In this document: in pieces, positions 30,737-39,103 of the stretch
How positions within the stretch are numbered: position 1 is the stretch's first letter
How the letters are laid out: each line of letters opens with the position of its first letter
Source: Pseudoalteromonas gelatinilytica
GTDB taxonomy: Bacteria > Pseudomonadota > Gammaproteobacteria > Enterobacterales > Alteromonadaceae
Direction: 5' to 3'
DNA: 64,000 nucleotides
Assembly: GCF_001641615.1 (NCBI RefSeq)
Contig: NZ_LRRU01000002.1
Location: 62,001 to 126,000 of the forward strand
Program-made: the position numbers and the translations under genes
Notes under the pieces: generated by a model
The model's database searches: none
What the model was told of the DNA's origin: nothing
The model's input: only the letters and a program-made list of their open reading frames with translations

Positions 30737-31792
30737 GTGCGTAGGTATTTAAAAATTGCAAAATGGCGCGCTAATAAACAGTTTCAACAACAGCAACGTA
30801 GCTGGCAGCCTCATAAAACAAGGCTGGTTGAACGATTACAAGCCATTTGGTTTAACTTAAGTACCGCACAAAAGCTCTACCTTTTAGCATTAAGCAGCCT
30901 GATTGTTCTGCAATCGGGCTGGCTAAGTGCCACCATCACTATCATTGCGCTTGTTATTGAGTTTTGGCCCAAGTTTAACCAGCTTTGGCACTCTCTTGCT
31001 GGCAAAGCACTGATTTTAATTTTCTATGCCAGTATCGCTAATTTTGTCTTGGCCGGTGCGAGCGGCATAGTTAATGATGTGACTCATGTCTCTTCCAGTC
31101 ATTTTAACTACACACATAACTTTGCTACCCTGTTGTATTTACCACCCTGGGCAATGGGAGTAACCCTAGGTACTTTATTGTTATTTCAACTTTTTTTGCC
31201 TTTCTACATTTTTATCTTGTTGCTGATAAAGCCATTCGGCTCTGAGCGAGTTAAATTTATTAGTCAAAGCTATTCGCCGCTGTTAACCGCTATTGTGCGC
31301 TTTGTTTTAGCGTCAGTCGTCTTTATTAACCTGATTTCGTTTCTTGATGATAAGCCCCCTGAAGAAGTGCTCGACAACATGGTCAGTACCTTTCTCGATA
31401 GCAAAGTCATTGCCAAAGAATCCGGTGAAGAGCAGCAAAAAGCGGTCGAAGAACTCGGTGAAAAGCTCGAGCAACAACTGCCTGAAAATAAAGAAAGCTC
31501 AGCTCCAAGCCAAGACGTAGATATAAAAGGTGACAGCGAAACCGCCGAAAACCTTCGCCAATTTTTAGATACCAAAGGTTACTTTGAACGCAGCAAACGT
31601 TTAATTGCGATGTTTGCTTACAGCTTTGAAGCCGATAGTTATTCACGCTGTTTAAAAGCAGAAAACAGTAAAGCCGTTGAGCTGAATGATTACGAAATAG
31701 TACAAGTAACTCCTGATCACAATGCCGAATATGGCTATCGATTTGAAGTGATTGCGTGTGACTCACCTGGTGTCACTCCAGTAGCAAAGTAA
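30737..31792 (+). CDS. Membrane protein of unknown function
   Basis: 351 residues from a GTG at 30737, 11 bases after uvrA, with AAGGA eight bases upstream. About four or five membrane segments occupy residues 45-205 (for example ALILIFYASIANFVLAGASG and TLLLFQLFLPFYIFILLLI). The first 40 residues are very basic and Gln-rich. Residues about 210-275 are an acidic, Glu/Lys-rich helix or linker (EEQQKAVEELGEKLEQQLPE). The last 80 residues are soluble, with two cysteines (YSRCLKAEN, VIACDSPG). I recognise no family. Being tight behind uvrA it may be read with it, but a repair role would be guesswork. Confidence 0.82.
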   Translation: MRRYLKIAKWRANKQFQQQQRSWQPHKTRLVERLQAIWFNLSTAQKLYLLALSSLIVLQSGWLSATITIIALVIEFWPKFNQLWHSLAGKALILIFYASIANFVLAGASGIVNDVTHVSSSHFNYTHNFATLLYLPPWAMGVTLGTLLLFQLFLPFYIFILLLIKPFGSERVKFISQSYSPLLTAIVRFVLASVVFINLISFLDDKPPEEVLDNMVSTFLDSKVIAKESGEEQQKAVEELGEKLEQQLPENKESSAPSQDVDIKGDSETAENLRQFLDTKGYFERSKRLIAMFAYSFEADSYSRCLKAENSKAVELNDYEIVQVTPDHNAEYGYRFEVIACDSPGVTPVAK

Positions 31793-32326
31793 CGCAGCAA
31801 TCAATACTACTCGCTTGGCTTACTGCGCTTTTCTCTAATGACATGAAATATGGAATGCCCAATAAAGCCAAAAAACTAAGGCGATTACTAAGTTGGGTAT
31901 AAAAATAAGCAGCATTGTTGCGTCATAGCCGACCTTTGCGAGGCTGCGCAAAGGCTACCAATAATAAGCTCAGTTAAAATTAGTTCCCTTCTAATGAGCT
32001 ATTCGCAGCTACAGTTTTAGTCGCATAATGTTTTACTTTAAAGCCCATAGCAAAACCCATCCGTTCCCTATTTTAATACAGGAACACTAACATCAAAATA
32101 CACAGCCTCAAAATAATAGGCTTTAAAACCTTATTTCACTCCGTAAGAATTAGACATAAAACACTGAAATAAAACAAATTAAAATTTTAAAACCTTATAA
32201 ATAAATCGCTTAGAACTAGATAAGCGACTCTATGTAAATTCCTCGCTATTGTAGTTTCCATCAACGGGCTACCAACCAATTTTGCTTCGCTGATAAAACT
32301 AATCAACCAATTAAAGGAATTAAATT
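31793..32326. other. 534-base stretch without an accepted gene
   Basis: AT-rich spacer between two plus-strand genes. It holds a hairpin at 31933-31954 (stem CCTTTGCG/CGCAAAGG, loop AGGCTG; the flanks TAG and CTA can extend it) without a T run. It also holds a minus-strand hydrophobic frame at 31835-31915 (MLLIFIPNLVIALVF) which, after removal of one T from a run of six, would continue to 31807 with a basic tail ending KRSKPSE. That could be a decayed small membrane gene or chance. The last 150 bases are very AT-rich and should carry the promoter of the 32327 gene, but I cannot fix its hexamers. Confidence 0.5.
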
Positions 32327-32518
32327 ATGACTAACTCAGTATTAAAAATGATGTCACTTTTAGCTGTCACTGCAATCATTATTACATCGCCTAATACCTT
32401 ACTTAATACGCAAGGTGCTCAAAAACTAAATCAGCAATTAGAGACTTCTATCGAAGCGTCTATTGAGCAAATGAACAATAAAATTGATTTGCAAATTGAG
32501 CAACAACTCAATAAGTAA
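32327..32518 (+). CDS. Small exported or membrane-anchored helical protein, unknown
   Basis: 63 residues. The ATG has AAAGGA eight bases upstream. Residues about 5-25 are a hydrophobic signal or anchor (VLKMMSLLAVTAIIITSP). The rest is a polar amphipathic helix rich in Gln, Glu, Ile and Asn (SIEASIEQMNNKIDLQIEQQ), suited to a short coiled coil or membrane-surface helix. No family is recognised. A hairpin terminator follows closely and then a GumN-like gene, so it may be produced in excess over that gene. Confidence 0.65.
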   Translation: MTNSVLKMMSLLAVTAIIITSPNTLLNTQGAQKLNQQLETSIEASIEQMNNKIDLQIEQQLNK

Positions 32519-32524
32519 TCGTTG

Positions 32525-32555
32525 GCTTGCTCAGAGTGCTGAGCAAGCTTCTTTC
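32525..32555 (+). terminator. Terminator or attenuator between the 63-residue gene and the TraB/GumN gene
   Basis: Ten-base stem GCTTGCTCAG/CTGAGCAAGC with four-base loop, followed by TTCTTT. It starts seven bases after the stop. Read-through would continue into the gene at 32574. Confidence 0.75.
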
Positions 32556-32573
32556 AATTAACAGGCGTAAATA

Positions 32574-33467
32574 ATGAAAACACTGACTCGACACTTTCTC
32601 ATCTCATCAGTTGCTGCATCTGGCTTATTAACAAGTGGGTTTGGCGCTGCTAAAAGTGCTGTTTGGCAGGTAAGTAAAGGCGATGACTATATTTACATTG
32701 CAGGTTCAATTCATATTTTGCCTCCAAAAGAGCTACCACTCCCAGTAGAATTTAATCAAGCTTATAAACAAGTAGATACCTTAGTACTTGAAGCCGATGT
32801 ACCTGCACCAAGCGATAGTTCGGCACAGCTCACAATGCTAAAAACGCTTAGCTACCAAGCAGGTGAAACATTAAGTAGCAAGCTAACAGCAAAAGTGAAG
32901 CTGCAGTTAGAAGAGCAGCTAAACCGTTACGGTATGAAACTGAGTGAGTTCGATAGCTTTCGCCCATTTTTGGTAAGTTTGTTAATGACGTCATTAGAAT
33001 TACAAAAGCAATCACTACTAGGTGAAGGTGTCGACAGCTACCTAACTAAATTAGCAAAACAAGATGATAAAGAGTTGGCTTTCCTTGAAACCTTAGCGTT
33101 TCAATTACACCTATTTAAGCAATTAGGTAGCCAAGACGAAAGTGCCTTTATTGAATCACAATTAGCGCAAATATCTCACTATCAGCATCATTATGCTGCC
33201 CTGCTTGATGCATGGCGAAATGGCGATATGCAGGCAATGAATACACTCACTATTATGCCGCTCAAAGAGCATGATCTACTCACCTATAACATGCTAATTA
33301 AGCAGCGTAATTTAACCTGGCTTAGCAAGATAGAGCGCTATTTTACTAATCATCAAAAAGAGCTGGTGCTTGTTGGCGCAGCCCACTTGGCCGGTGACGA
33401 TAGCTTGTTAGGCTTACTAAAAAATAAAGGCTATGCAATTAAACAGTTGAACACAGATGAGGAATAA
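32574..33467 (+). CDS. TraB/GumN-family protein
   Basis: 297 residues. The N-terminus MKTLTRHFLISSVAASGLLTSGFGAA looks like a signal peptide. The family motifs are present: YIAGSIHILP near residue 45 (GxxH), the glutamate block TLVLEADV, GEGVDSYLTKLA in the middle, and LVGAAHLAGDDSLLGLLKNKGY at the end. Members are thought to be metal-dependent hydrolases related to Tiki proteases; the conserved His and Glu in these motifs fit. The substrate in bacteria is unknown. Likely periplasmic. The start lies 18 bases past a hairpin, and a 23-residue membrane peptide gene follows within five bases. Confidence 0.85.
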   Translation: MKTLTRHFLISSVAASGLLTSGFGAAKSAVWQVSKGDDYIYIAGSIHILPPKELPLPVEFNQAYKQVDTLVLEADVPAPSDSSAQLTMLKTLSYQAGETLSSKLTAKVKLQLEEQLNRYGMKLSEFDSFRPFLVSLLMTSLELQKQSLLGEGVDSYLTKLAKQDDKELAFLETLAFQLHLFKQLGSQDESAFIESQLAQISHYQHHYAALLDAWRNGDMQAMNTLTIMPLKEHDLLTYNMLIKQRNLTWLSKIERYFTNHQKELVLVGAAHLAGDDSLLGLLKNKGYAIKQLNTDEE

Positions 33468-33471
33468 GAAA

Positions 33472-33543
33472 ATGGAAAAAACAGACAAAACCGCTGCTGC
33501 ACTTATCTGTTTGTTTACAGTATTAATCGTGCTTAGTTTTTAA
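33472..33543 (+). CDS. 23-residue single-pass membrane peptide
   Basis: The ATG at 33472 is preceded by GAGGAA at a seven-base gap, which spans the stop of the GumN-like gene. It encodes MEKTDKTAAALICLFTVLIV followed by LSF and TAA. A short polar N-terminus leads into about 14 hydrophobic residues with one cysteine. A strong terminator follows seven bases later. The ribosome site, the position directly after a gene and before the terminator, and the membrane-peptide composition support a real small gene; there is no homology evidence. Confidence 0.6.
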   Translation: MEKTDKTAAALICLFTVLIVLSF

Positions 33544-33550
33544 TAGCTAA

Positions 33551-33578
33551 AAAAATACCGCTTTATAGCGGTATTTTT
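33551..33578. terminator. Bidirectional terminator between the small peptide gene and trpS
   Basis: Twelve-base stem AAAAATACCGCT/AGCGGTATTTTT, loop TTAT, with A and T runs on both sides. It serves two convergent transcripts. Confidence 0.93.
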
Positions 33579-33600
33579 ATTTCAATTATTTGCTGAAAGA

Positions 33601-34605
33601 TTACGGGCGAGGGATAAAACCTACCGCATCGTACACAGCTTTTAATGTTTTCTCAGCGCGAATACTCGCCTTTTCAGCACCTGATTTCATGATGCTATCA
33701 AGCAATGATTGATCTTCACGAATCTCTTTAAAGCGCGCTTGGATTGGCTCAATCATATTCACAACCGCTGCTGCGGTGTCTTTTTTCAGGTGACCATACA
33801 TTTTGTCTTCATATTCAGGTACTAAGTCTTCAATTGAGCGCTTAGTTGCAACTGATAATAAAGTAAGTAGGTTAGATACACCTGGTTTTTCATCACGATC
33901 AAAGTAGATACGCGCTTGCTCGTCTGAATCGGTTACTGCTTTTTTCAGTTTCTTTTCAATCTTCTTCGGCTCATCCAATAACATGATGTAACCGTTTGGA
34001 TTTTCATCTGACTTAGACATTTTCTTCAGCGGATCTTGTAAGCTCATTACACGTGCGCCAAACTCAGGAATGTACGGCTCAGGTAGTTTGAACACGTCAC
34101 CGTATAGGTTGTTAAAACGTGTTGCGATATCACGTGTTAATTCAAGATGTTGCTTTTGATCTTCACCCACTGGCACTTGATCTGCTTGATATAACAAGAT
34201 ATCAGCTGCTTGCAGCACTGGGTAAGAGAATAAACCCACATTCACGTTATTCGCATGCTTAGATGACTTATCTTTGAACTGCGTCATACGATTAAGCTCA
34301 CCCATTTGCGCGTAACAGTTTAATACCCAGCTTAGCTGTGCATGTTCTGGTACTTGAGATTGTACAAATAACGCCGCTTTCTCTGGATCGATACCACATG
34401 CAGCATATAGCGCAATACCGTCAAGAACGCGCGAACGTAATTGCTCTGGATCTTGGCGTACCGTAATGGCATGTAAATCAACTAACATAAAGAAACTTTC
34501 GTGGTCTTCCTGTAGCTTAAGCCACTGGTTAATAGCGCCAACATAGTTGCCTATTGTCATACCACCGGTTGGCTGAATGCCACTTAACACTACTGGTTTA
34601 CTCAT
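33601..34605 (-). CDS. trpS: Tryptophanyl-tRNA synthetase
   Basis: 334 residues, the same as E. coli. Class Ic synthetase: the HIGH-equivalent is TIGN at 17-20 ([15 protein letters not shown]) and KMSKS is present in [12 protein letters not shown]. It charges tRNA-Trp in the cytosol. It is last in rpe-gph-trpS, 51 bases after gph, and ends at a bidirectional terminator. Confidence 0.98.
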   Translation of the reverse strand: MSKPVVLSGIQPTGGMTIGNYVGAINQWLKLQEDHESFFMLVDLHAITVRQDPEQLRSRVLDGIALYAACGIDPEKAALFVQSQVPEHAQLSWVLNCYAQMGELNRMTQFKDKSSKHANNVNVGLFSYPVLQAADILLYQADQVPVGEDQKQHLELTRDIATRFNNLYGDVFKLPEPYIPEFGARVMSLQDPLKKMSKSDENPNGYIMLLDEPKKIEKKLKKAVTDSDEQARIYFDRDEKPGVSNLLTLLSVATKRSIEDLVPEYEDKMYGHLKKDTAAAVVNMIEPIQARFKEIREDQSLLDSIMKSGAEKASIRAEKTLKAVYDAVGFIPRP

Positions 34606-34656
34606 GATGTTCCTTTATATTTTTTACTAAACTAAAAAGACGAAATTAAAATGCAC

Positions 34657-35322
34657 TTACCTTTGGGTAAGAACGGGTATTATATCTAAGAAATTCTCGC
34701 AGAGGTACTCTGGATTGAAATCAGCGAGGTTTTCACCTTGGTTATAGCCATAACCAAGCGCGACAACGTCAACATTTGCAGCTTTTGCTGCCAAAATATC
34801 ACTTTTTGAATCGCCAATCATAACCGCTTTTTCAGGGCTAACATCTAATTGCTGACAAGCAAAGTGCAATGGTTCTGGTGAAGGTTTCTTAGCCATATCA
34901 TCGCCACAGACAATAAACTGAAAATGGCTGGTCAATGACAGTTTATCAAGTAACTTTTCGGTAAAACGGCGCGCCTTATTGGTGATCACCACTTTAGGAA
35001 TACCAGCAAGTGCGGCAAGCCCTGTTTCTACATGCTGATAAAGCGCACTATAGTCACCTACAACTTGGTCATAGTGCTGATAAAATAACTTAATTGCACG
35101 CTCAGCAAGGGCTTCATCTAAATGCTCACTAACTTGCATATCGCCACTCAAACCTCGTTTAACAAGTGTTTCTATACCATTACCGACCCAGCTTTCGACT
35201 AGCTTCTGCGTAACAACCGGAAACGCTAAGTCAGTAAGAGTCAGGTTCATCGCAATATATAAATCATAAACACTGTCGACTAGGGTGCCGTCTAAATCAA
35301 AAAATGCTGCATCGTATTTCAT
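34657..35322 (-). CDS. gph: Phosphoglycolate phosphatase
   Basis: 221 residues of the HAD superfamily. Motif I is DLDGTLVDS at 9-17, motif II is VVITNKA, and motifs III and IV are [11 protein letters not shown] and [12 protein letters not shown]. It removes 2-phosphoglycolate formed in repair of DNA 3' ends. Its ATG overlaps the rpe stop by four bases, so translation is coupled. The place between rpe and trpS matches E. coli and supports gph over other HAD phosphatases. Confidence 0.94.
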   Translation of the reverse strand: MKYDAAFFDLDGTLVDSVYDLYIAMNLTLTDLAFPVVTQKLVESWVGNGIETLVKRGLSGDMQVSEHLDEALAERAIKLFYQHYDQVVGDYSALYQHVETGLAALAGIPKVVITNKARRFTEKLLDKLSLTSHFQFIVCGDDMAKKPSPEPLHFACQQLDVSPEKAVMIGDSKSDILAAKAANVDVVALGYGYNQGENLADFNPEYLCENFLDIIPVLTQR

Positions 35323-36005
35323 GATTCAACCTTTGCCAGTTCGCTACGCATCGCATCGATAACGGCTTTGTAATCTGGTTGATTGAAAATTGCAGAGCCA
35401 GCAACAAACATATCAGCGCCCGCTTCTGCAATTTCAGCAATGTTATTAACACCAACACCACCGTCAACCTCTAGTCGAATATTACGACCTGAATCATCAA
35501 TAATTTTACGCGCTTGGCGAAGCTTTTCGAGCGTATGCGGAATAAAACTTTGACCACCAAAACCAGGGTTAACCGACATTAATAGCACCACATCAACTTT
35601 ATCGAGCACATGCTCAAGGTAGCTAAGGCTGGTCGCAGGATTAAATACAAGCCCTGCTTGGCAACCGCTGTCTTTTATAAGCTGTAAGGTACGGTCAATA
35701 TGCTCACTTGCTTCAGGGTGAAAGCTAATAATAGAAGCGCCCGCTTCAGCGAAGTCGGGAATTAGGCGATCGACAGGTTTCACCATAAGATGCACATCAA
35801 TCGGTGCTGTGACACCGTAATCGCGCAGTGCCTTACAAATCATCGGGCCAAAAGTTAGGTTTGGCACATAATGGTTATCCATTACATCAAAATGTACAAC
35901 GTCTGCCCCACTTGCTAATACACGATCAACATCTTCACCTAAACGGGCAAAGTCAGCTGATAAAATAGAAGGGGCTATTAAATACTTTTGTAATGTTTCC
36001 AACAT
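35319..36005 (-). CDS. rpe: Ribulose-phosphate 3-epimerase
   Basis: 228 residues from the ATG at 36005 ([20 protein letters not shown]), close to the 225 of E. coli. ATGs at 36020, 36017 and 36035 are in frame but no better supported. TIM barrel with metal-binding [12 protein letters not shown] and DVHLMV, the catalytic loop [14 protein letters not shown], and the phosphate-binding end [10 protein letters not shown] and AGSAIF. Pentose phosphate pathway, interconverting ribulose- and xylulose-5-phosphate. The plus-strand genes upstream separate it from dam, so it needs its own promoter in 36006-36338. Confidence 0.97.
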   Translation of the reverse strand: MLETLQKYLIAPSILSADFARLGEDVDRVLASGADVVHFDVMDNHYVPNLTFGPMICKALRDYGVTAPIDVHLMVKPVDRLIPDFAEAGASIISFHPEASEHIDRTLQLIKDSGCQAGLVFNPATSLSYLEHVLDKVDVVLLMSVNPGFGGQSFIPHTLEKLRQARKIIDDSGRNIRLEVDGGVGVNNIAEIAEAGADMFVAGSAIFNQPDYKAVIDAMRSELAKVES

Positions 36006-36338
36006 GAGAGATTCCATCATAATTTGCGACTGCAAGAAGAGCGCATAATGTAACCCAATCGACAGCTGATTAAAACACCACAGCAGGTTGTTAGAATGCG
36101 ATAGAGAGAAGCTAATCCTTTTAGCCTATTGAATTTAAGGTGAATTAATCAAAAGTTGAACTAAAGCTCTATTAATCAAGATGTAACAATACATGCATAT
36201 GAAACAAAATATAAACATAAAATTTACTTTAAAGGGTTAATTTTATTAAATTTTTATTTAATTCAGCAGTAATTAAGTTTGTTATTTGAGCAATTGTTAT
36301 GTATGCTTGTCTAAATAACACAAACAAGGGTTATTCTC
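36006..36338. other. 333-base spacer between divergent rpe and a small exported-protein gene
   Basis: Very AT-rich, without a gene. It must hold the promoters of rpe (minus) and of the 36339 gene (plus). Close to the plus gene an imperfect dyad, GTTTGTTATTT (36277-36287) and AAATAACACAAAC (36313-36325), pairs with a two-base bulge. It may be a leader hairpin or an operator; it is weak evidence. Confidence 0.5.
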
Positions 36339-36635
36339 ATGCGTGCTTTTAAAATAGGGATCTTAATCGCGTCCGCACTTTCTGTTGCTGCGTTTGTATC
36401 TTTTTCATCGGCTGATGAAGACGACTTTTTAGCAGTGGCGTCTGGTTGCTCGTGCAACACAGTTAGCGCATCATCATCTTCTGCTCAATGTATGAAAGCA
36501 GAACAAGAAACAGGATGGTTTTCTTGGTTAACGGGTGATAGCCGCAGCGCTCAATTCCATTACCTTGATTTACTTGAACTCTTAACAAGTAACGAAGAAT
36601 CAAAGAAAGTTAGCGGTTTAGGTTCTAAGTTCTAA
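36339..36635 (+). CDS. Small exported protein, unknown function
   Basis: 98 residues. The ATG has AAGGG about nine bases upstream. Residues 1-25 are a signal peptide (GILIASALSVAAFVSFSSA, likely cut before DEDDF). The mature part is short, Ser-rich, with the motif SGCSCNTVSASSSSAQC, three cysteines that could bind metal or form disulfides in the periplasm. No family is recognised. The next gene begins five bases after its stop, and a hairpin spans the junction, so the pair is likely translationally linked. Confidence 0.7.
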   Translation: MRAFKIGILIASALSVAAFVSFSSADEDDFLAVASGCSCNTVSASSSSAQCMKAEQETGWFSWLTGDSRSAQFHYLDLLELLTSNEESKKVSGLGSKF

Positions 36636-36640
36636 ACCGC
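36613..36640 (+). promoter_or_regulatory. Hairpin covering the junction of two small genes, ending directly at the second start codon
   Basis: Perfect nine-base stem GCGGTTTAG/CTAAACCGC with a ten-base loop. The 3' arm contains the stop codon (36633-36635) of the upstream gene and touches the ATG at 36641. No Shine-Dalgarno is seen before that ATG. Ribosomes finishing the upstream gene would melt the stem, which suggests translational coupling. Confidence 0.6.
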
Positions 36641-36826
36641 ATGAACAAATTCATTAGTGCATTACAAAGTGTCTTCGCGGCATTTTTTGGTGTGCAATCA
36701 GAAGACAAGCGTCAAGCTGATTTCAAAGAGCATTCGCTCAGAACTATTATCGTCATTGCCCTAGTTTTATTCAGCCTGTTTGTAGCAGCGATTTATTTCA
36801 CCGTTTCTTTGGTGCTAAATACATAG
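36641..36826 (+). CDS. DUF2970-family small membrane protein
   Basis: 61 residues. The N-terminal block ALQSVFAAFFGVQSEDKRQADF and a following single membrane segment (TIIVIALVLFSLFVAAIYFT) match the DUF2970 pattern as I know it. Function unknown; inner-membrane, with a short amphipathic N-terminus in the cytoplasm. The last 29 bases overlap the 3' end of dam on the other strand, so the two converge. There is no ribosome site before the ATG; expression probably depends on the gene upstream. Confidence 0.8.
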   Translation: MNKFISALQSVFAAFFGVQSEDKRQADFKEHSLRTIIVIALVLFSLFVAAIYFTVSLVLNT

Positions 36827-37640
36827 CCATTAGCTCATTCACTTTATTACGTGAACCGCCCTTCGGGCTAATCGTGCGTTTTACCTGAATTTCATCCAGT
36901 GATGCTTGGCTATAGATTTTACGAGTCCATACAGTATCGTGGTTAGAAATAAGCACCGGCGTGTTATTTTCGAATGCCGCTTGCTCAGCTAAATTAGCCA
37001 AGTTAGCTTGATCATCTAAATTGAAGCCGCCTTTAGCATAGGAAGTAAATGATGCCGTTTTACTCAGCGGTACATAAGGTGGGTCGCAATACACTACTGC
37101 GTTTTCAGGAATAAGCTTAAACACCTCGTCATAACCTAAACAGGTAAAGGTTGCTTGCTGCGCTTTTTCGGCAAAGAAATGCATTTCTTTTTCAGGAAAG
37201 TACGGGCGCTTATATTTACCAAAAGGCACATTAAAAATACCTTTTAGATTGTAACGACACAAACCGTTATAGCCATGACGATTCATATATAAAAATAAAA
37301 TCGCTCGCTCATACACATCGCTGCTCTGATTAAATTGAACACGATACTCATAATAGGCTTCAGGATGGTTATTGAGCTCTACAAACAACTTTTTTGCATC
37401 ACTGATGAACTCATCAGGCGTGCGTTTAAGCTCAGTGTAAAGGTTGATCAGATCCGCATTGATATCGTTTAAAATATAATGCTTAAAATCCGTATTAAGG
37501 AATACAGAGCCAGCACCAACGAAAGGTTCAACTAAGGTGTCAGCATCCACACTCGCTTGCTTCAAGCGGGTATGAATATCTTCAACTAGGCTGTATTTTC
37601 CACCCGCCCATTTAAGGAAGGCTCTGGTCTTTTGCTGCAT
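36798..37640 (-). CDS. dam: DNA adenine methylase (GATC)
   Basis: 280 residues, against 278 in E. coli. Class alpha N6-adenine methyltransferase. The start FLKWAGGKYSLVEDI, the SAM motif VEPFVGAGSVFLN (37-49) and the catalytic DPPY at 186-189 (VVYCDPPYVPLS) are all present, with the family's GFNLDDQANLA block. It methylates A in GATC, for mismatch repair strand choice and replication timing. It follows damX by 53 bases. Its 3' end overlaps the convergent DUF2970 gene by 29 bases. Confidence 0.97.
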   Translation of the reverse strand: MQQKTRAFLKWAGGKYSLVEDIHTRLKQASVDADTLVEPFVGAGSVFLNTDFKHYILNDINADLINLYTELKRTPDEFISDAKKLFVELNNHPEAYYEYRVQFNQSSDVYERAILFLYMNRHGYNGLCRYNLKGIFNVPFGKYKRPYFPEKEMHFFAEKAQQATFTCLGYDEVFKLIPENAVVYCDPPYVPLSKTASFTSYAKGGFNLDDQANLANLAEQAAFENNTPVLISNHDTVWTRKIYSQASLDEIQVKRTISPKGGSRNKVNELMAMYLAPKKR

Positions 37641-37693
37641 CTGCTCTTAACTTCAATTCGGTGTTGCGCGATTTTACACTAATCAGTTTTAAT

Positions 37694-39103
37694 TTACTGA
37701 TTTAGTGAAGCGATTTCTTGTTTAATTTTACTTATTTTTTTATAAAACGGCTGATTTTTACGCACATTATCAGAAAGTGTTGTTACGCCCTTCTTCGCGT
37801 CATTGAGTGTGCTATAACTGCCATAAGTGACAATCCACCACGGCTTACCGTTACGTAAACTTTGGTAAGTCTTTACCTGCCCTTGCAAGCCATTTTCTTT
37901 AATAAACTTATCGCTGATCTCTTGCTTAGTCACCGCAAGTAATTGGATTACAAAATTGTCATCTGGCTGAGTTAAATACCACGCGTTACCCACTAACGAC
38001 TGCTGAGGTTCTGATTCAGTTACCTCGTCTGCAATTGGCTCAGCGTTACTCATGATGGCTGTCGCTACTTCATCAGGCGTTGGCTGATCAGTCTCTTCTG
38101 CTACTTGCTCTGCAGGTAATAGGCTATCAACAATCGCAGCGACATTATTGTTATGACTTTCTTTTTCACGGTTTTCTATTACAGAGTTATCAACCGGCAC
38201 ATTAGCAGCTTGAGTCGTGTCGACAGCATCATGATTGGTAACTTGCTGCTCGGCTTGAGACTCATCTTGAGCGTGCTCCGAAGCTAGCTCTTTGCTTTCT
38301 ACTGGACCATTAATTACCGCTTCTGCAGGTAATGCGGTTGCCACAGTGCTCGTTGTATCTTGCTGGTAGTGCGCTTTCCACCACTCGGTCATGTCTGCTT
38401 TATATAGAAAGCCAATAATAAGCAGCATGGTTGTGATTAAGAGCAAAATTAAATAAAGCAGTTTATAGCTTTTTTCGGGTGCGCGAATGTCTGCGGTTTG
38501 TTGTTCTGGTTGCCATGCAAGTAATAAGGCAGGATTACCATGCGCCTCTTGTAAGAAAGTGCGAAAAACAGGATCTTCTTCCACAGGGAGGCTATCGAAA
38601 AACCAACGCATGAGCTGTTTACTTTCACTTATATTTAGCGCTTCAAGGTGGATCTCGACGGCTTGGATAAATTGCCCAACCGATTGTGATGCAATCAATA
38701 TATATAACGTGCTTGGGCTTTGCTTAGCAAGAATTTCTAATTGCTGAATTAACTCTTCCGATAAATGACGGCCTCCATCAATCACCCATAAACAATCACC
38801 ACAAGGTTGTTGTTTATAGAGTTGATAGAAATTTTCAGACAAACTTAAAGCGTGATCAATCAGCGGGTTACTAAAGCTTTGTTCTAGCAATTCAGTCATA
38901 AACTGCTGGTCAGTCATTTTTCCTGACAACTGAACAAACGCTTTATTAAAGTTGTGGTATTTATCAGTAATGAAGGTTTCTAATAAATAGCTTTTACCAA
39001 GGCCTGACGGGCCAAGCAAGCAAATTAGATTTTGCCCATATTCAAACTGCAGAGCGATTCGATCAACTAGCGCAGCACGGCTAGGCAATATTTGCGATTG
39101 CAT
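37694..39103 (-). CDS. damX: Cell division protein DamX (AAA and SPOR domains)
   Basis: 469 residues. An AAA-type N-terminal region has the P-loop CLLGPSGLGKSYLLETF at about 28-45 and LWVIDGGRHL as Walker B-like. One membrane segment lies at about 212-232 (LLYLILLLITTMLLIIGFLY), then an acidic, low-complexity periplasmic linker. The C-terminal SPOR domain spans about 375-455 (FVIQLLAVTKQEISDKFI; PWWIVTYGSYSTLNDAKKG). SPOR domains bind denuded septal glycan. The start overlaps the aroB stop by one base (TAATG). The order aroK-aroB-damX-dam is the same in E. coli. Confidence 0.95.
   Translation of the reverse strand: MQSQILPSRAALVDRIALQFEYGQNLICLLGPSGLGKSYLLETFITDKYHNFNKAFVQLSGKMTDQQFMTELLEQSFSNPLIDHALSLSENFYQLYKQQPCGDCLWVIDGGRHLSEELIQQLEILAKQSPSTLYILIASQSVGQFIQAVEIHLEALNISESKQLMRWFFDSLPVEEDPVFRTFLQEAHGNPALLLAWQPEQQTADIRAPEKSYKLLYLILLLITTMLLIIGFLYKADMTEWWKAHYQQDTTSTVATALPAEAVINGPVESKELASEHAQDESQAEQQVTNHDAVDTTQAANVPVDNSVIENREKESHNNNVAAIVDSLLPAEQVAEETDQPTPDEVATAIMSNAEPIADEVTESEPQQSLVGNAWYLTQPDDNFVIQLLAVTKQEISDKFIKENGLQGQVKTYQSLRNGKPWWIVTYGSYSTLNDAKKGVTTLSDNVRKNQPFYKKISKIKQEIASLNQ

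Noticed and set aside
34606..34656. Trp-responsive attenuator before trpS
   Set aside because: No leader peptide with tandem Trp codons and no competing hairpins are visible in the 51-base gap after gph.
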